Positions 10,041 through 21,404 of a stretch of 64,000 nucleotides of DNA are shown here, one piece after another. The DNA comes from Cepaea nemoralis (Eukaryota > Mollusca > Gastropoda > Stylommatophora > Helicidae). The stretch's first letter is position 1. Every line of letters starts with the position of its first letter. The notes beneath the pieces are model-generated. The model was not told the origin of the DNA and searched no databases. It worked only from the letters and a program-made list of their open reading frames with translations. Made by a program: the position numbers and the translations under genes. The stretch covers positions 27,043 through 91,042 of the forward strand of contig JACEFZ010017682.1 of NCBI GenBank assembly GCA_014155875.1, read 5' to 3'.

Positions 10041-10545
10041 CTATTTTCAATTTCAGCACTTTATTCTTATTTCAATGGGACAAAATGATAAACCTTGATG
10101 TGTGAAATGTTTTCCTTGCTTTAGTTGCTGTAAAACTGTTGAGGCTATTGAAATAGCATTAGAAATAAATGCGCAGGTATTGATATACACGCATAAATGT
10201 AAATGAAAGAATTAGAGACTAGGGGACACACCTGACAGCATAAAAATGGAACGTTATAGGCACAGTGGAATTGGAACGTGTCCTCTCCAAATTATGACAG
10301 CACCTCGCTGAACGAAAAAGTGCATTTTGACGATTGACCAACTAGACACTACAAAAGAAAAACATCTTGAACTCACAGTTGTAGAAAGTTGATAGAATTC
10401 CCACCCTGCCAGTGTTATAGCACTGTCAGTCTAAGAAATGAGGTTAATGCGCACTGAAAAATCACCTAGTGCTTGTTTTAATTGTACAGACCATGGTACA
10501 AGACATTACTAATTAGCACAGATGTGGGTGTCACATGTTATAGAT

Positions 10546-10763
10546 CATCATCATCATCATCATCATGTGCCATGCCGGTAGACGTGGGCGGTCATGTTTT
10601 GCCATCTAACTCGATCACCAGAGTCGTGGATCAGCTCAATGTTCTTGTCTCGACCATACCACGTGGCCAAGCCATCCAGGTATTTACTTCTTTGCCCTCC
10701 CCTTGTTCTCTTCCCCTCGATGTTGCCAGTTGTCACCAAGTTCTCTCTTATTTTATACAACAA
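10546..10763 (-). mobile_element. RTE-like LINE 3' fragment with (ATG)n tail
   Basis: On the minus strand the frame reads KIEGKRTRGG-like sequence (NIEGKRTRGGQRSKYLDGLA) then NIELIHDSGDRVRWQNMTAH, ending at a (ATG)n run (plus strand CATCATCATCATCATCATCA at 10546). This is the far C-terminus of an APE-type LINE ORF2; RTE-like elements end in such short tandem tails. A related copy lies on the plus strand at 21836-22085. Duplicated at about 16405-16617. Confidence 0.75.
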
Positions 10764-10778
10764 ACACGTTGAACTTTA

Positions 10779-11165
10779 TACGAGGGGTGTTCAGAAAGTA
10801 ATGCGCCACGTCGTTTTTCCAAGGAGCTGTTTATTCAAAAAGCATGACATTTATTCACAAAATACATGGATATGTCATGTAAACATCAGTATTATTCAAC
10901 ATAATCCCCATTAATTTGTACGGCATTATGTCAGCGCGAAACAAGTGTATTTATCCTTGCCCGTACCAGATTTTGTCTTGATCATGTAGCCATTTCTTCG
11001 CTGCATGAATCACCCCCTTCATCTTCAAACCTCGTCCCATGGAGTGCATCTTTAAGTGGACCAAAATAGATTAAAATCAGAGAGAGCCAAATCGGGACTA
11101 CAGGGTGAATGGGGTAGTAGTCCGACCCAATTTGGTGATTGCTTCCGTGTTGCCAGACTTGTGTG
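10779..11165 (-). pseudogene. Mariner-family transposase C-terminal remnant with one terminal repeat
   Basis: The left end has the TA-flanked terminal-repeat-like CGAGGGGTGTTCAGAAAGTA typical of mariner elements. On the minus strand the translation includes SLILIYFGPLKDALHGTRFE and, in another frame, INTLVSR then NAVQINGDYVE, which resemble the FGPLK..LRG.RF and W..C....GDYVE ends of mariner transposases. Stops and frame breaks make it dead, and the other end is missing. The motif ACAACAAACAC..TTG occurs on both sides (10757 and repeated at 11178-11245). Confidence 0.7.
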
Positions 11166-11499
11166 AGGGCGCTCGTACAACAAACACATTGGACGTTACT
11201 CAACAAACATATTGAACGTTGTACAACAAACACAGTGAACGTGGCCAGTTGGTGCACTGAGGTAAACTTCTCATAAATGTGATTTATGAGAGGAGACACT
11301 TCTAGAGATATATGTGCGATCTATGGCATGAGACTGAGACACTTATAAAGATATCTGTGTGATGAGACAGTTATCTTTGACCACAAGACAATACCAAAAC
11401 CTGCCCCTCGATGCTTTATTAATCTCTTTTATTAATCTAAATTATCCCGAAACTGTCAAGTCATATACTGCCTATGCCTATAGTAATTAGTATGTAACC

Positions 11500-11715
11500 T
11501 CCACCCCTGGCCTAGGGGTTAGAAACTTTCTCCGTAATCCCGTATATTCACGCGAGGAACGTAACATGCGCGAGAATCGGTAGCGGTTCTCGCCGCGTTG
11601 GTAACTTACGGAGTATGTGAGCCGGTCGCTCAGAAAACTATGGCAAACTACTGAGCGTAATCTTGCCAAGAAATCAACAATCATCTGAAAGATGCTGAGC
11701 CTGAGGAATAAGGCG
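11500..11715 (+). mobile_element. tRNA-derived SINE (family A)
   Basis: Head CCTGGCCTAGGGGTTAGAAA resembles an A box; the body has GAGCCGGTCGCTCAGAAA and GGCAAACTACTGAGCGTAAT, and the end is GCTGAAAGATGCTGAGCC-like. Same family as 22680-22921. Duplicated at 17357-17575. Confidence 0.75.
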
Positions 11716-11754
11716 TTTGGCTAGTGGGGTCGCCGCGAACTGTGCAGGTTAGGA

Positions 11755-11868
11755 TTTTCTTTTTGCCCCCGACAGAAAAAGAAAAATCCCACACACTACC
11801 GAGGATTCGAGCGGGGTGTTCCAAAGGGAGACCCCGGCGTTCTTAGCCACTCGGCCAGTCGCTCAATA
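11755..11868 (-). mobile_element. tRNA-derived SINE (family C) just upstream of SMG9
   Basis: On the minus strand: CTGGCCGAGTGGCTAAGAAC (A box) and GCTCGAATCCTCGG (B box), spaced as in a Leu/Ser-type tRNA, followed by a non-tRNA body with TTTTTCTTTTTCTGTCGGGG. I do not call it a functional tRNA because no clear acceptor stem pairs. It ends about 155 bp before the SMG9 start codon. Duplicated at about 17608-17726. Confidence 0.6.
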
Positions 11869-12024
11869 ACCAAATCAATCAATTTATAAATCTCTGGGAC
11901 GGAAGAGTGGTTAGCGGAAGTTGATGTTTTTGGTGGCTGGACGTGAGCTGTGTTCATGCTGGCCTTGTTTCTTCTCTCTGGTGAACTGGAATTTGTTGCT
12001 GGTTTGTGAGTTGTGTTTACAAGT

Positions 12025-13598
12025 ATGGCAGATCCGTATGACAGACATCGGCGACGACGCCGGCGCGATCGGTTGGAGTACGAGCGACACAGCGAGGACG
12101 TATCACCAGCAGCTACCGTCAACAAACCGCCGGTGACAATTCTGGGCCTGGCTAAACCGATCAGAAGTATTTGCCATAACAAGCACGACGATGAGTGGCT
12201 CGACAACAGGTACCGGCGACCATGTCACTAATATAGGAGCAGATACTGAGGTTTCCGACAATGTTGCTCATCAACTTTCAGAGCTGTCGGTTGATGCTGT
12301 ACCAGGTGTGGATAAATCATCCATGGCGTTGGAGAGTAATAATAAAACTCGTTTGACTTCTATGAAATCCACAGAGCTGGACTCTACGACAGAGATAACA
12401 CGCTCACAGCTAGAGGACAGTTGCCATTCTACAGATGATAGTTCCACCTCCACCGGCACAGCCAGGAAAACCTCTACAGCTAGCGCTGTAGGAATATCAT
12501 CAGTGGTGTCATCGACCAAAGCGCCCAAACTCAGTTAAAGTTAGCCCCTCCATTTGAAAAACAACGACAGTGAAAATGATAGATGGTAACTTTCAGTGGA
12601 CAGAGGTTGGACATGACCTGATGTTAGATCACACAGATCTGTTGGTGGTGGGGTGGTTGGTCTGCAGGGCTGCGGCAAGTCCACCTTGTTGTCACTTCTA
12701 GCGGGGAACACCAATCAAGACGCTTACAGAAATTATGTCTTCTTTCCTCAAACAAAGGAAGCAAAGAGGATTCTTTGTATCAGACATCGGGAGTGGATAT
12801 GTTTATCACCACAGAAAGAATGATATTGCTGGACACTCAGCCTCTCCTCAGTGTTGCTATGATGGATGGCATGTTGAGGTACGAGAGAAAAATTCCGTCC
12901 GAATATTCATCTCTGTATAACTTTATTGAGGTACAGTCAGTGCAGCTTTTGACTTTCATGTTGTCTGTTTGTAACGTCATCCTAGTTGCTGATGATTGGT
13001 TTACAGATATTAATTTACTAAAACTTATTCAAGATGCAGAAATGCTAAAACCTTCCACACAAAAACCCCGTCATCGTCCACTGACAACTCATCCATGAGA
13101 GAGGATGGGCTGGATTTCTATCCGACTGTCATCTTTGTCCACAACAAAGCTTCTCGTGATGACTTCAGCCCGGAGGCTTACTTCTCCATGCAGCAGGTGC
13201 TCCTCAGGATGTTCTCCTCCTCCAAGCTGAAGATTGCCAGTGGCATTACCATGACCAGCACCCTTCTAGGTGAGCCCATCATTCAGCCACTACCTGGCAC
13301 GGAGGAAACAGTGGCCAGAGATGTCAATCTACTGCTGATCCCCACCATGGAGTTCTACAAGTCAGAGCCCGATTTCCTGGAGACCACTCTTCCAGAGTAC
13401 AGAGGCTATCCCAGCTTTAGCACCATTTTGTCGTTCTTTCGAGCCCAGATCTTGGCCTCGCCTCGTTCTCCTGTGACCCCCACAGTTCTCTCGGAGAAGA
13501 ACTGGTATCATTTCACCGCCAGAATGTGGGATTCCGTGAAGAAGTCTAGCCTCATTGCTGAATATAATCGACTGTTGGCGTCGACTTCCTCGGTGTAA
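12025..13598 (+). pseudogene. SMG9: SMG9 copy 1, intronless and frameshifted
   Basis: Same gene as 17880-19456. SMG9 partners SMG8 to hold the SMG1 kinase, which phosphorylates UPF1 in nonsense-mediated mRNA decay. The start (MADPYDRHRRRRRRDRLEYE) and the C-terminus (LPEYRGYPSFSTILSFFRAQ and EKNWYHFTARMWDSVKKSS) are clear. Relative to copy 2 the frame is broken at about 12168 (one extra base), 12490, 12560, 12651, 12755 (each one base short in a short run) and 13064 (two extra bases in A and C runs). In contrast, at the two places near the N-terminus where copy 2 is broken, copy 1 reads through. The errors are thus complementary and mostly in homopolymers, which suggests poor consensus or one collapsed or artefactual copy; real pseudogenisation is the other option. 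Confidence 0.85.
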
Positions 13599-13789
13599 AG
13601 TGCTCAAAGTAGTCACCAGTATGAACAATAATTAATTTGATGCTGATTGATTGTATTGAACTTGTTGTGAATCGCTGCCTGTTATTTGTCATATATTTGC
13701 TGTAAGTTATGTTTGTGATGTCCAAGATGCTGACTAGCTGATAGTACCATGGAAAAACATTGAAGGACTCTTGTAGATACCCAAGTGTA

Positions 13790-14000
13790 CCGGGTATATG
13801 GGGCTCGACCCATATTTATGTAGACCAGGTGTCATTCAAAGGTTGGTGTGGGTAATGTCCCCCTGGTGCCTTCACCTTCCCAAGGCATTAGACACTTTAG
13901 TCTGGGAGCCCAGACCAGTTTGACAAGTCAGCCTTGATGTGGGTTCGAACCCATGATCACTGGACTGGCAGGTCAGCATCTAGCAGCTACAATACAGTGA
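13790..14000 (-). mobile_element. tRNA-derived SINE-like repeat (family D)
   Basis: On the minus strand a B-box-like CATGGGTTCGAACCCACATC is preceded by GATGCTGACCTGCCAGTCCA and followed by a non-tRNA body that includes AGGGGGACATTACCCACACC. No convincing A box is visible, so this is less sure than the other SINEs. Duplicated at about 19645-19850. Confidence 0.5.
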
Positions 14001-14517
14001 CTCACAATTTACTAGCAGATTTGAAATTCATAGCTGCTGAGACAGGCAGCTGGCCATTGGCGTAACTTCCCTGCATCGAGTATCAAATTTGTGGTCTGAG
14101 TTAGGGAAGGAACCGTTTGTGAGGAAGGGACTTGCTCAGTGGACCTAATACTATCATGACTATGTATGTGTGTGTGTATGTAAGGGTTCTGATGTGGGGA
14201 CATCACATCAGTGTAGACAAACTAACATAATTCTGGCATGGGGATATCTCACATGGTCAGGATGGGTGCAGGATGTGGCGAATGATCTCCAGATGGGTGT
14301 GTCGGACGCGGGACATCTTGCTTGTGATTGAGAGGTTTTCCAGGGGGTTGTTATGGGAGCGAGGTTCTGCAAGGGACATGCTACTGAAGGAATGTGGTAA
14401 GTTGTAAAGAGTTCTGGTGTGGGGATATCACACTCATATTGAAGTCTGATCTGCTCCTGATGTGGAAGCATATAGCTTCTGGGACTGTGGATGTTTCATG
14501 ATGATTATTGTCTGTTT

Positions 14518-14757
14518 TTTCCGGTCTCAGCGGCCAAAGGCATGCGAACGCGGTTCGTGCGCCACTTACCAGGTGTTCGAAACGCAGCCGCGACCGATTT
14601 GTGCAGCAGACCGTGTCACGTTGTGTTATAATGTGTTGGTATGGGAGCCGGTAATTCAGAAAGCAATGGCAAACTACTGAACGTAAAATTTGCCTAGTAC
14701 ATCAACAGCAGCTGAAAAATGCTGGTGTTGACTGCAACGTCCTGCAAGACATATGCA
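14518..14757 (+). mobile_element. tRNA-derived SINE (family A)
   Basis: CGGTCTCAGCGGCCAAAGGC head, B-box-like GTGTTCGAAACGC, body CAGAAAGCAATGGCAAACTA, 3' part ATGCTGGTGTTGACTGCAAC. Duplicated at about 20365-20600. The stretch 14001-14517 to its left shows nothing recognisable beyond a TG-rich microsatellite near 14165. Confidence 0.75.
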
Positions 14758-14797
14758 ACATAAGAAAACAAAATTGTCTCTTTCATTGTATGGTAGT

Positions 14798-15080
14798 ACT
14801 AGTTAGTTAATCGCAGTTCCAGCTTCACAGCAACGGGTCGTCCCCATTATGCTTCGTTCCTGTGCCTGTGAATATCACATAAAATGCTCCTCACTCCCTA
14901 TATGAAAAATGGAATAGACAGGAGTCTCGGCAAGCCAACAACCCGCACAGGTACACTGTGCATAATGCTGCCGTCAGAATGCCAACACAAAAGTCCTCCA
15001 CGGAAAATACAGTTCATTGTCGATGGAAGGGCAGTCACTAGAAAACCAGCAGCCACACATTACTGATCATTACTGCATTT
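14798..15080 (-). mobile_element. LINE 3' end, minus orientation
   Basis: Starts with a short TTAG tail (plus strand AGTTAGTTAA) then GCAGTTCCAGCTTCACAGCA, the reverse complement of the fragment at 5885-6027. It is the same dispersed family. The duplicated copy at 20638 continues further right into sequence lost here at the duplication junction. Confidence 0.7.
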
Positions 15081-15227
15081 AAAACATTGGGGGGAAAAAA
15101 TACACATGTGATTGTAACGGACTCACGGAGCTTCTGAGTAGAGTTAGTACAGGCATGTTTCGTGCACAGTGACATGCTTCAATTAAACATCAAATCTAAG
15201 GAGCATCAGTTTAATCTTTTCCCCAGT

Positions 15228-15698
15228 ACATGCTGGTGACTGGGAAACGAGCAGGCAAATTGGTTGGATCTGCACCCAGGGTGGGGTACTGGTGTACTGG
15301 GAAACGAGCGGGCAAATTGGCTGGATCTGCACCCAGTGTGGGGAAACTGGTGAACTGGGAAACGAGCAGGCAAATTGGTTGGATATGCACCCAGGGTGAG
15401 GTACTGGTGTACTGGGAAACAAGCAGGCAAATTGGTTGGATCTGCACCCAGTGTGGGGTACTGGTGTACTGGGAAACGAGCAGGCAATTGGTTGGATCTG
15501 CAGCCAGGGTGGGTACTGGTGTACTGGGAAACGAGCAGGCAAATTGGTTTGATATGCACCCAGGGTGAGGTACTGGTGTACGGGGAAACAAGCAGGCAAA
15601 TATTGGTTGGATCTGCACCCAGTGTGGGGTACTGGTGTACTGGGAAACGAGCAGGCAAATTGGTTGGATCTGCACCCAGTGTGGGGTACTGGTGTACG
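15228..15698 (+). repeat. 57-bp RNase H-derived minisatellite, second copy
   Basis: Same eight units in the same order of variants as 9373-9838, with several one- to two-base differences that break the long open frames seen in copy 1. The shared order shows that the array expanded before the block was duplicated. Confidence 0.88.
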
Positions 15699-16404
15699 AT
15701 AAGGCAGATGTAGTCGGGGCCCTATGAGATCATGTGTATAGTGTGGACGAACGGATAATCATCGCGTTGAAAGAACCGTGCAACAGGAAGTGACCAGGGG
15801 ATATGGCCGACGCTCAGTACTTTCTTTCTTTCGTGTCATGTGTTTATTATGTACTATTTGTAACCTCTATCGAATTAGCTTATTTGATCTTTAACACCTA
15901 TTTCAATTTCAGCACTTTATTCTTATTTCAATGGGACAAAATGATAAACCTTGATGTGTGAAATGTTTTCCTTGCTTTAGTTGCTGTAAAACTGTTGAGG
16001 CTATTGAAATAGCATTAGAAATAAATGCGCAGGTATTGATATACACGCATAAATGTAAATGAAAGAATTAGAGACTAGGGGACACACCTGACAGCATAAA
16101 AATGGAACGTTATAGGCACAGTGGAATTGGAACGTGTCCTCTCCAAATTATGACAGCACCTCGCTGAACGAAAAAGTGCATTTTGACGATTGACCAACTA
16201 GACACTACAAAAGAAAAACATCTTGAACTCACAGTTGTAGAAAGTTGATAGAATTCCCACCCTGCCAGTGTTATAGCACTGTCAGTCTAAGAAATGAGGT
16301 TAATGCGCACTGAAAATCACCTAGTGCTTGTTTTAATTGTACAGACCATGGTACAAGACATTACTAATTAGCACAGATGTGGGTGTCACATGTTATAGAT
16401 CATC

Positions 16405-16617
16405 ATCATCATCATCATCATGTGCCATGCCGGTAGACGTGGGCGGTCATGTTTTGCCATCTACTCGATCACCAGAGTCGTGGATCAGCTCAGTGTTCTT
16501 GTCTCGACCATACCACGTGGCCAAGCCATCCAGGTATTTACTTCTCTGCCCTCCCCTTGTTCTCTTCCCCTCGATGTTGCCAGTTGTCACCAAGTTCTCT
16601 CTTATTTTATACAACAA
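16405..16617 (-). mobile_element. RTE-like LINE 3' fragment, duplicated copy
   Basis: Duplicate of 10546-10763, again with the CATCATCATCATCATCATCA run at its 3' side. The minus frame is interrupted by small indels relative to the first copy. Confidence 0.72.
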
Positions 16618-16634
16618 ACACGTTGAACTTTATA

Positions 16635-17022
16635 CGAGGGGTGTTCAGAAAGTAATGCGCCCACGTCGTTTTTCCCAAGGAGCTGTTTATTCAAAAAGCA
16701 TGACATTTATTCACAAAATACATGGATATGTCATGTAAACATCAGGTATTATTCACATAATCCCCATTAATTTGTACGGCATTATGTCAGCGCGAAACAA
16801 GTGTATTTATCCTTGCCCGTACCAGATTTTGTCTTGATCATGTAGCCATTTCTTCGCTGCATGAATCACCCCTTCATCTTCAAACCTCGTCCCATGGAGT
16901 GCATCTTTAAGTGGACCAAAATAGATTAAAATCAGAGAGAGCCAAATCGGGACTACAGGGTGAATGGGGTAGTAGTCCGACCCAATTTGGTGATTGCTTC
17001 CGTGTTGCCAGACTTGTGTGAG
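16635..17022 (-). pseudogene. Mariner-family transposase remnant, duplicated copy
   Basis: Duplicate of 10779-11165. Here one base less in a C run lets the frame GTRFEDEGVIHAAKKWLHDQ read on, which looks more like the mariner consensus than the first copy does. Other stops remain. Confidence 0.68.
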
Positions 17023-17356
17023 GGCGCTCGTACAACAAACACATTGGACGTTACTCAACAAACATATTGAACGTTGTACAACAAACACAGTGAACGTGGC
17101 CAGTTGGTGCACTGAGGTAAACTTCTCATAAATGTGATTTATGAGAGGAGACACTTCTAGAGATATATGTGCGATCTATGGCATGAGACTGAGACACTTA
17201 TAAAGATATCTGTGTGATGAGACAGTTATCTTTGACCACAAGACAATACCAAAACCTGCCCCTCGATGCTTTATTAATCTCTTTTATTAATCTAAATTAT
17301 CCCGAAACTGTCAAGTCATATACTGCCTATGCCTATAGTAATTAGTATGTAACCTC

Positions 17357-17575
17357 CACCCCTGGCCTAGGGGTTAGAAACTTTCTCCGTAATCCGTATA
17401 TTCACGCGAGGAACGTAAACATGCGCGAGAATCGGTAGCGGTTCTCGCCGCGTTGGTAACTTACGGAGTATGTGAGCCGGTCGCTCAGAAAACTATGGCA
17501 AACTACTGAGCGTAATCTTGCCAAGAAATCAACAATCATCTGAAAGATGCTGAGCCTGAGGAATAAGGCGTTTGG
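17357..17575 (+). mobile_element. tRNA-derived SINE (family A), duplicated copy
   Basis: Duplicate of 11500-11715, identical apart from one- or two-base length changes. Confidence 0.72.
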
Positions 17576-17607
17576 CTAGTGGGGTCGCCGCGAACTGTGC
17601 AGGTTAG

Positions 17608-17726
17608 GATTTTCTTTTTGCCCCCGACAGAAAAAGAAAAATCCCACACACTACCGAGGATTCGAGCGTGGGTGTTCCGAAGGAGACCCCGGCGTTCTTA
17701 GCCACTCGGCCAGTCGCTCAATAACC
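17608..17726 (-). mobile_element. tRNA-derived SINE (family C), duplicated copy
   Basis: Duplicate of 11755-11868, directly upstream of the second SMG9 copy. Confidence 0.58.
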
Positions 17727-17879
17727 AAATCAATCAATTTATAAATCTCTGGGACGGAAGAGTGGTTAGCGGAAGTTGATGTTTTTGGTGGCTGGACGTG
17801 AGCTGTGTTCATGCTGGCCTTGTTTCTTCTCTCTGGTGAACTGGAATTTGTTGCTGGTTTGTGAGTTGTGTTTACAAGT

Positions 17880-19456
17880 ATGGCAGATCCGTATGACAGA
17901 CATCGGCGACGACGCCGGCGCGATCGGTTGGAGTACGAGCGACACAGCGAGGACGTATCACCAGCAGCTACCGTCAACAAACCGCCGGTGACAATTCCTG
18001 GGCCTGGCTAAACCGATCAGAAGTAGTGCCATAACAAGCACGACGATGAGTGGCCTCGACAACAGGTACCGGCGACCATGTCACTAATATAGGAGCAGAT
18101 ACTGAGGTTTCCGACAATGTTGCTCATCAACTTTCAGAGCTGTCGGTTGATGCTGTACCAGGTGTGGATAAATCATCCATGGCGTTGGAGAGTAATAATA
18201 AAACTCGTTTGACTTCTATGAAATCCACAGAGCTGGACTCTACGACAGAGATAACACGCTCACAGCTAGAGGACAGTTGCCATTCTACAGATGATAGTTC
18301 CACCTCCACCGGCACAGCCAGGAAAACCTCTACAGCTAGCGCTGTAGGGAATATCATCAGTGGTGTCATCGACCAAAGCGCCCAAACTCAGTTAAAGTTA
18401 GCCCCTCCATTTGAGAAACAAACGACAGTGAAAATGATAGATGGTAACTTTCAGTGGACAGAGGTTGGACATGACCTGATGTTAGATCACACAGATCTGT
18501 TGGTTGTGGGGGTGGTTGGTCTGCAGGGCTGCGGCAAGTCCACCTTGTTGTCACTTCTAGCGGGGAACACCAATCAAGACGCTTACAGAAATTATGTCTT
18601 CTTTCCTCAAACAAAGGAAGCAAAAGAGGATTCTTTGTATCAGACATCGGGAGTGGATATGTTTATCACCACAGAAAGAATGATATTGCTGGACACTCAG
18701 CCTCTCCTCAGTGTTGCTATGATGGATGGCATGTTGAGGTACGAGAGAAAAATTCCGTCCGAATATTCATCTCTGTATAACTTTATTGAGGTACAGTCAG
18801 TGCAGCTTTTGACTTTCATGTTGTCTGTTTGTAACGTCATCCTAGTTGCTGATGATTGGTTTACAGATATTAATTTACTAAAACTTATTCAAGATGCAGA
18901 AATGCTAAAACCTTCCACACAAACCTCGTCATCGTCCACTGACAACTCATCCATGAGAGAGGATGGGCTGGATTTCTATCCGACTGTCATCTTTGTCCAC
19001 AACAAAGCTTCTCGTGATGACTTCAGCCCGGAGGCTTACTTCTCCATGCAGCAGGTGCTCCTCAGGATGTTCTCCTCCTCCAAGCTGAAGATTGCCAGTG
19101 GCATTACCATGACCAGCACCCTTCTAGGTGAGCCCATCATTCAGCCACTACCTGGCACGGAGGAAACAGTGGCCAGAGATGTCAATCTACTGCTGATCCC
19201 CACCATGGAGTTCTACAAGTCAGAGCCCGATTTCCTGGAGACCACTCTTCCAGAGTACAGAGGCTATCCCAGCTTTAGCACCATTTTGTCGTTCTTTCGA
19301 GCCCAGATCTTGGCCTCGCCTCGTTCTCCTGTGACCCCCACAGTTCTCTCGGAGAAGAACTGGTATCATTTCACCGCCAGAATGTGGGATTCCGTGAAGA
19401 AGTCTAGCCTCATTGCTGAATATAATCGACTGTTGGCGTCGACTTCCTCGGTGTAA
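17880..19456 (+). CDS. SMG9: SMG9, nonsense-mediated decay factor (intronless copy 2)
   Basis: SMG9 with SMG8 regulates the SMG1 kinase that phosphorylates UPF1 during nonsense-mediated decay in the cytoplasm. The frame runs ~524 codons, close to human SMG9 (520). Visible features: Arg-rich N-terminus (MADPYDRHRRRRRRDR), a Ser/Thr-rich low-complexity linker, the SMG9 G-fold-like domain with P-loop VVGLQGCGKSTLLSLLAGNT (at ~18507-18566), LDTQPLLS, ADDWFTDINL, and the C-terminal EKNWYHFTARMWDSVKKSS. The ATG at 17880 gives the basic N-terminus and is preceded by AAGT. Two extra bases interrupt the frame, in a CC at ~17997 and a CC at ~18054; copy 1 lacks both, so I read them as likely sequence errors. 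From 18050 the frame is open to the stop. Human SMG9 has many introns; none is present here, which suggests a retrocopy or lineage-specific intron loss. No poly(A) tract or flanking repeat proves retroposition. Confidence 0.9.
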
Positions 19457-19644
19457 AGTGCTCAAAGTAGTCACCAGTATGAACAATAATTAATTTGATG
19501 CTGATTGATTGTATTGAACTTGTGAATCGCTGCCTGTTATTTGTTCATATATTTGCTGTAACTTATGTTTGTGATGTCCAAGATGCTGACTAGCTGATAG
19601 TACCATGGAAAAACATTGAAGGACTCTTGTAGATACCCAAGTGT

Positions 19645-19850
19645 ACCGGGTATATGGGGCTCGACCCATATTTATGTAGACCAGGTGTCATTCAAGGTTG
19701 GTGTGGGTAATGTCCCCCTGGTGCCTTCACCTTCCCAAGGCATTAGGACACTTTAGTCTGGGAGCCCAGACCAGTTTGACAAGTCAGCCTTGATGTGGGT
19801 TCGAACCCATGATCACTGGACTGGCAGGTCAGCATCTAGTAGCTACAATA
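19645..19850 (-). mobile_element. tRNA-derived SINE-like repeat (family D), duplicated copy
   Basis: Duplicate of 13790-14000 with the same GGGTTCGAACCC box. It lies ~190 bp downstream of the SMG9 stop codon. Confidence 0.48.
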
Positions 19851-20364
19851 CAGTGACTCACAATTTACTAGCAGATTTGAAATTCATAGCTGCTGAGACA
19901 GGCAGCTGTCCATTGGCGTAACTTCCCTGCATCGAGTATCAAATTTGTGGTCTGAGTTAGGGAAGGGACCGGTTGTGAGGAAGGGACCTTGCTCAGTGGA
20001 CCTAATACTAGTCATGACTATGTATGTGTGTGTGTGTGTAAGGGTTCTGATGTGGGGACATCATAGTGTAGACAAACTAACATAATTCTGGCATGGGGAT
20101 ATCTCACATGGTCAGGATGGGTGCAGGATGTGGCGAATGATCTCCAGATGGGTGTGTCGGACGCGGGACATCTTGCTTGTGATTGAGAGGTTTTCCAGGG
20201 GGTTGTTATGGGAGCGAGGTTCTGCAAGGGACATGCTACTGAAGGAATGTGGTAAGTTGTAAAGAGTTCTGGTGTGGGGATATCACACTCATATTGAAGT
20301 CCTGATGTGGAAGCATATAGCTTCTGGGACTGTGGATGTTTTCATGATGATTATTGTCTGTTTC

Positions 20365-20600
20365 TCCGGTCTCAGCGGCCAAAGGCATGCGAACGCGGTT
20401 CGTGCGCCACTTACCAGGTGTTCGAAACGCAGCCGCGACCGATTTGTGCAGCAGACCGTGTCACGTTGTGTTATAATGTGTTGGTATGGGAGCCGGTAAT
20501 TCAGAAAGCAATGGCAAACTACTGAACGTAAAATTTGCCTAGTACATCAACAGCAGCTGAAAAATGCTGGTGTTGACTGCAACGTCCTGCAAGACATATG
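20365..20600 (+). mobile_element. tRNA-derived SINE (family A), duplicated copy
   Basis: Duplicate of 14518-14757. Confidence 0.72.
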
Positions 20601-20637
20601 CAACATAAGAAAACAAAATTGTCTCTTTCATTGTATG

Positions 20638-20935
20638 GTAGTACTAGTTAGTTAATCGCAGTTCCAGCTTCACAGCAACGGGTCGTCCCCATTATGCTTC
20701 GTTCCTGTGCCTGTGAATATCACATAAAATGCTCCTCACTCCCTATATGAAAAATGGAATAGACAGGAGTCTCGGCAAGCCAACAACCCGCACAGGTACA
20801 CTGTGCATAATGCTGCCGTCAGAATGCCAACACAAAAGTCCTCCACGGAAAATACAGTTCATTGTCGATGGAAGTGGCAGTCACTAGAAAACCAGCAGCC
20901 ACACATTACTGATCATTACTGCATTAAAAGTCGAG
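20638..20935 (-). mobile_element. LINE 3' end, duplicated copy
   Basis: Duplicate of 14798-15080. Beyond 20925 the sequence is not shared with copy 1. The following stretch, 20936-21400, contains a minus frame with hydrophobic YMLGTMAIGLSLGIDWIAF but no convincing pair of splice sites, so I call nothing in it. Confidence 0.68.
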
Positions 20936-21404
20936 AGGATTGGCTTCATTGCCCCGGGATTTATCCCATTCAGCAGGGCAGCTTGCTGAAAGCATAGCAC
21001 AAAGCACGAACACCGTAGCTCTGGCGACGACCCCCAGGAGTCTCCGGAAAAAAAATGTACTCGTGAACCGAAAAGGCAATCCAGTCAATTCCAAGGGACA
21101 GGCCGATCGCCATCGTACCGAGCATGTAGTTCACGCTACAACAAGTGCGGACAGATGTAAAAAATTTCCAAACAAAATTCACAGCTCACAGTGTTGCACC
21201 ATGTACTCAACTCAGTAGCAGGGCGACGGAATCATGTATGGTAGTGCTGTTGTATGCAAACCTAAAGCTTGGGATATGTTGAAACCATTGCTGACCTTGA
21301 GTGCATGTTATTGTGACTGGATAGTTCAGCATGTGCTGTGGATGTTTGTTGCCTGGCATCACCACATTCAATAAAGGGTCAAGATGTAGCACAAATATAT
21401 AGTC

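Larger units (their letters stand above)
9238..15083 (+). repeat. Tandem segmental duplication, copy 1
   Basis: From TACACATGTGATTGTAACGG (9238) to CATTACTGCATTTAAAACA (~15083) this block is nearly identical to 15101-20925. The offset drifts only from 5861 to 5855 through small indels. It carries the RNase H array, RTE-like and mariner remnants, SINEs, SMG9 and a LINE tail. Most differences are one-base length changes in homopolymers. Confidence 0.93.
15101..20925 (+). repeat. Tandem segmental duplication, copy 2
   Basis: Second copy of 9238-15083. The junction at 15084-15100 is a short G/A-rich filler (TTGGGGGGAAAAAA) with no visible target-site duplication. Copy 2 resumes in the middle of the RNase H pseudogene, so the upstream 8995-9237 part is single-copy. 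The right end falls inside the LINE 3' fragment at CATTACTGCATTAAAAGTCG. Confidence 0.93.

Noticed and set aside
11790..11868. Functional tRNA-Leu or tRNA-Ser gene on the minus strand
   Set aside because: A and B boxes are present but I could not pair an acceptor stem, and a SINE-type body follows. Called a SINE instead.
20970..21182. Minus frame with hydrophobic YMLGTMAIGLSLGIDWIAF as another exon
   Set aside because: A weak acceptor-like tract exists but no matching donor, and it lies at the edge of a dispersed LINE 3' fragment.
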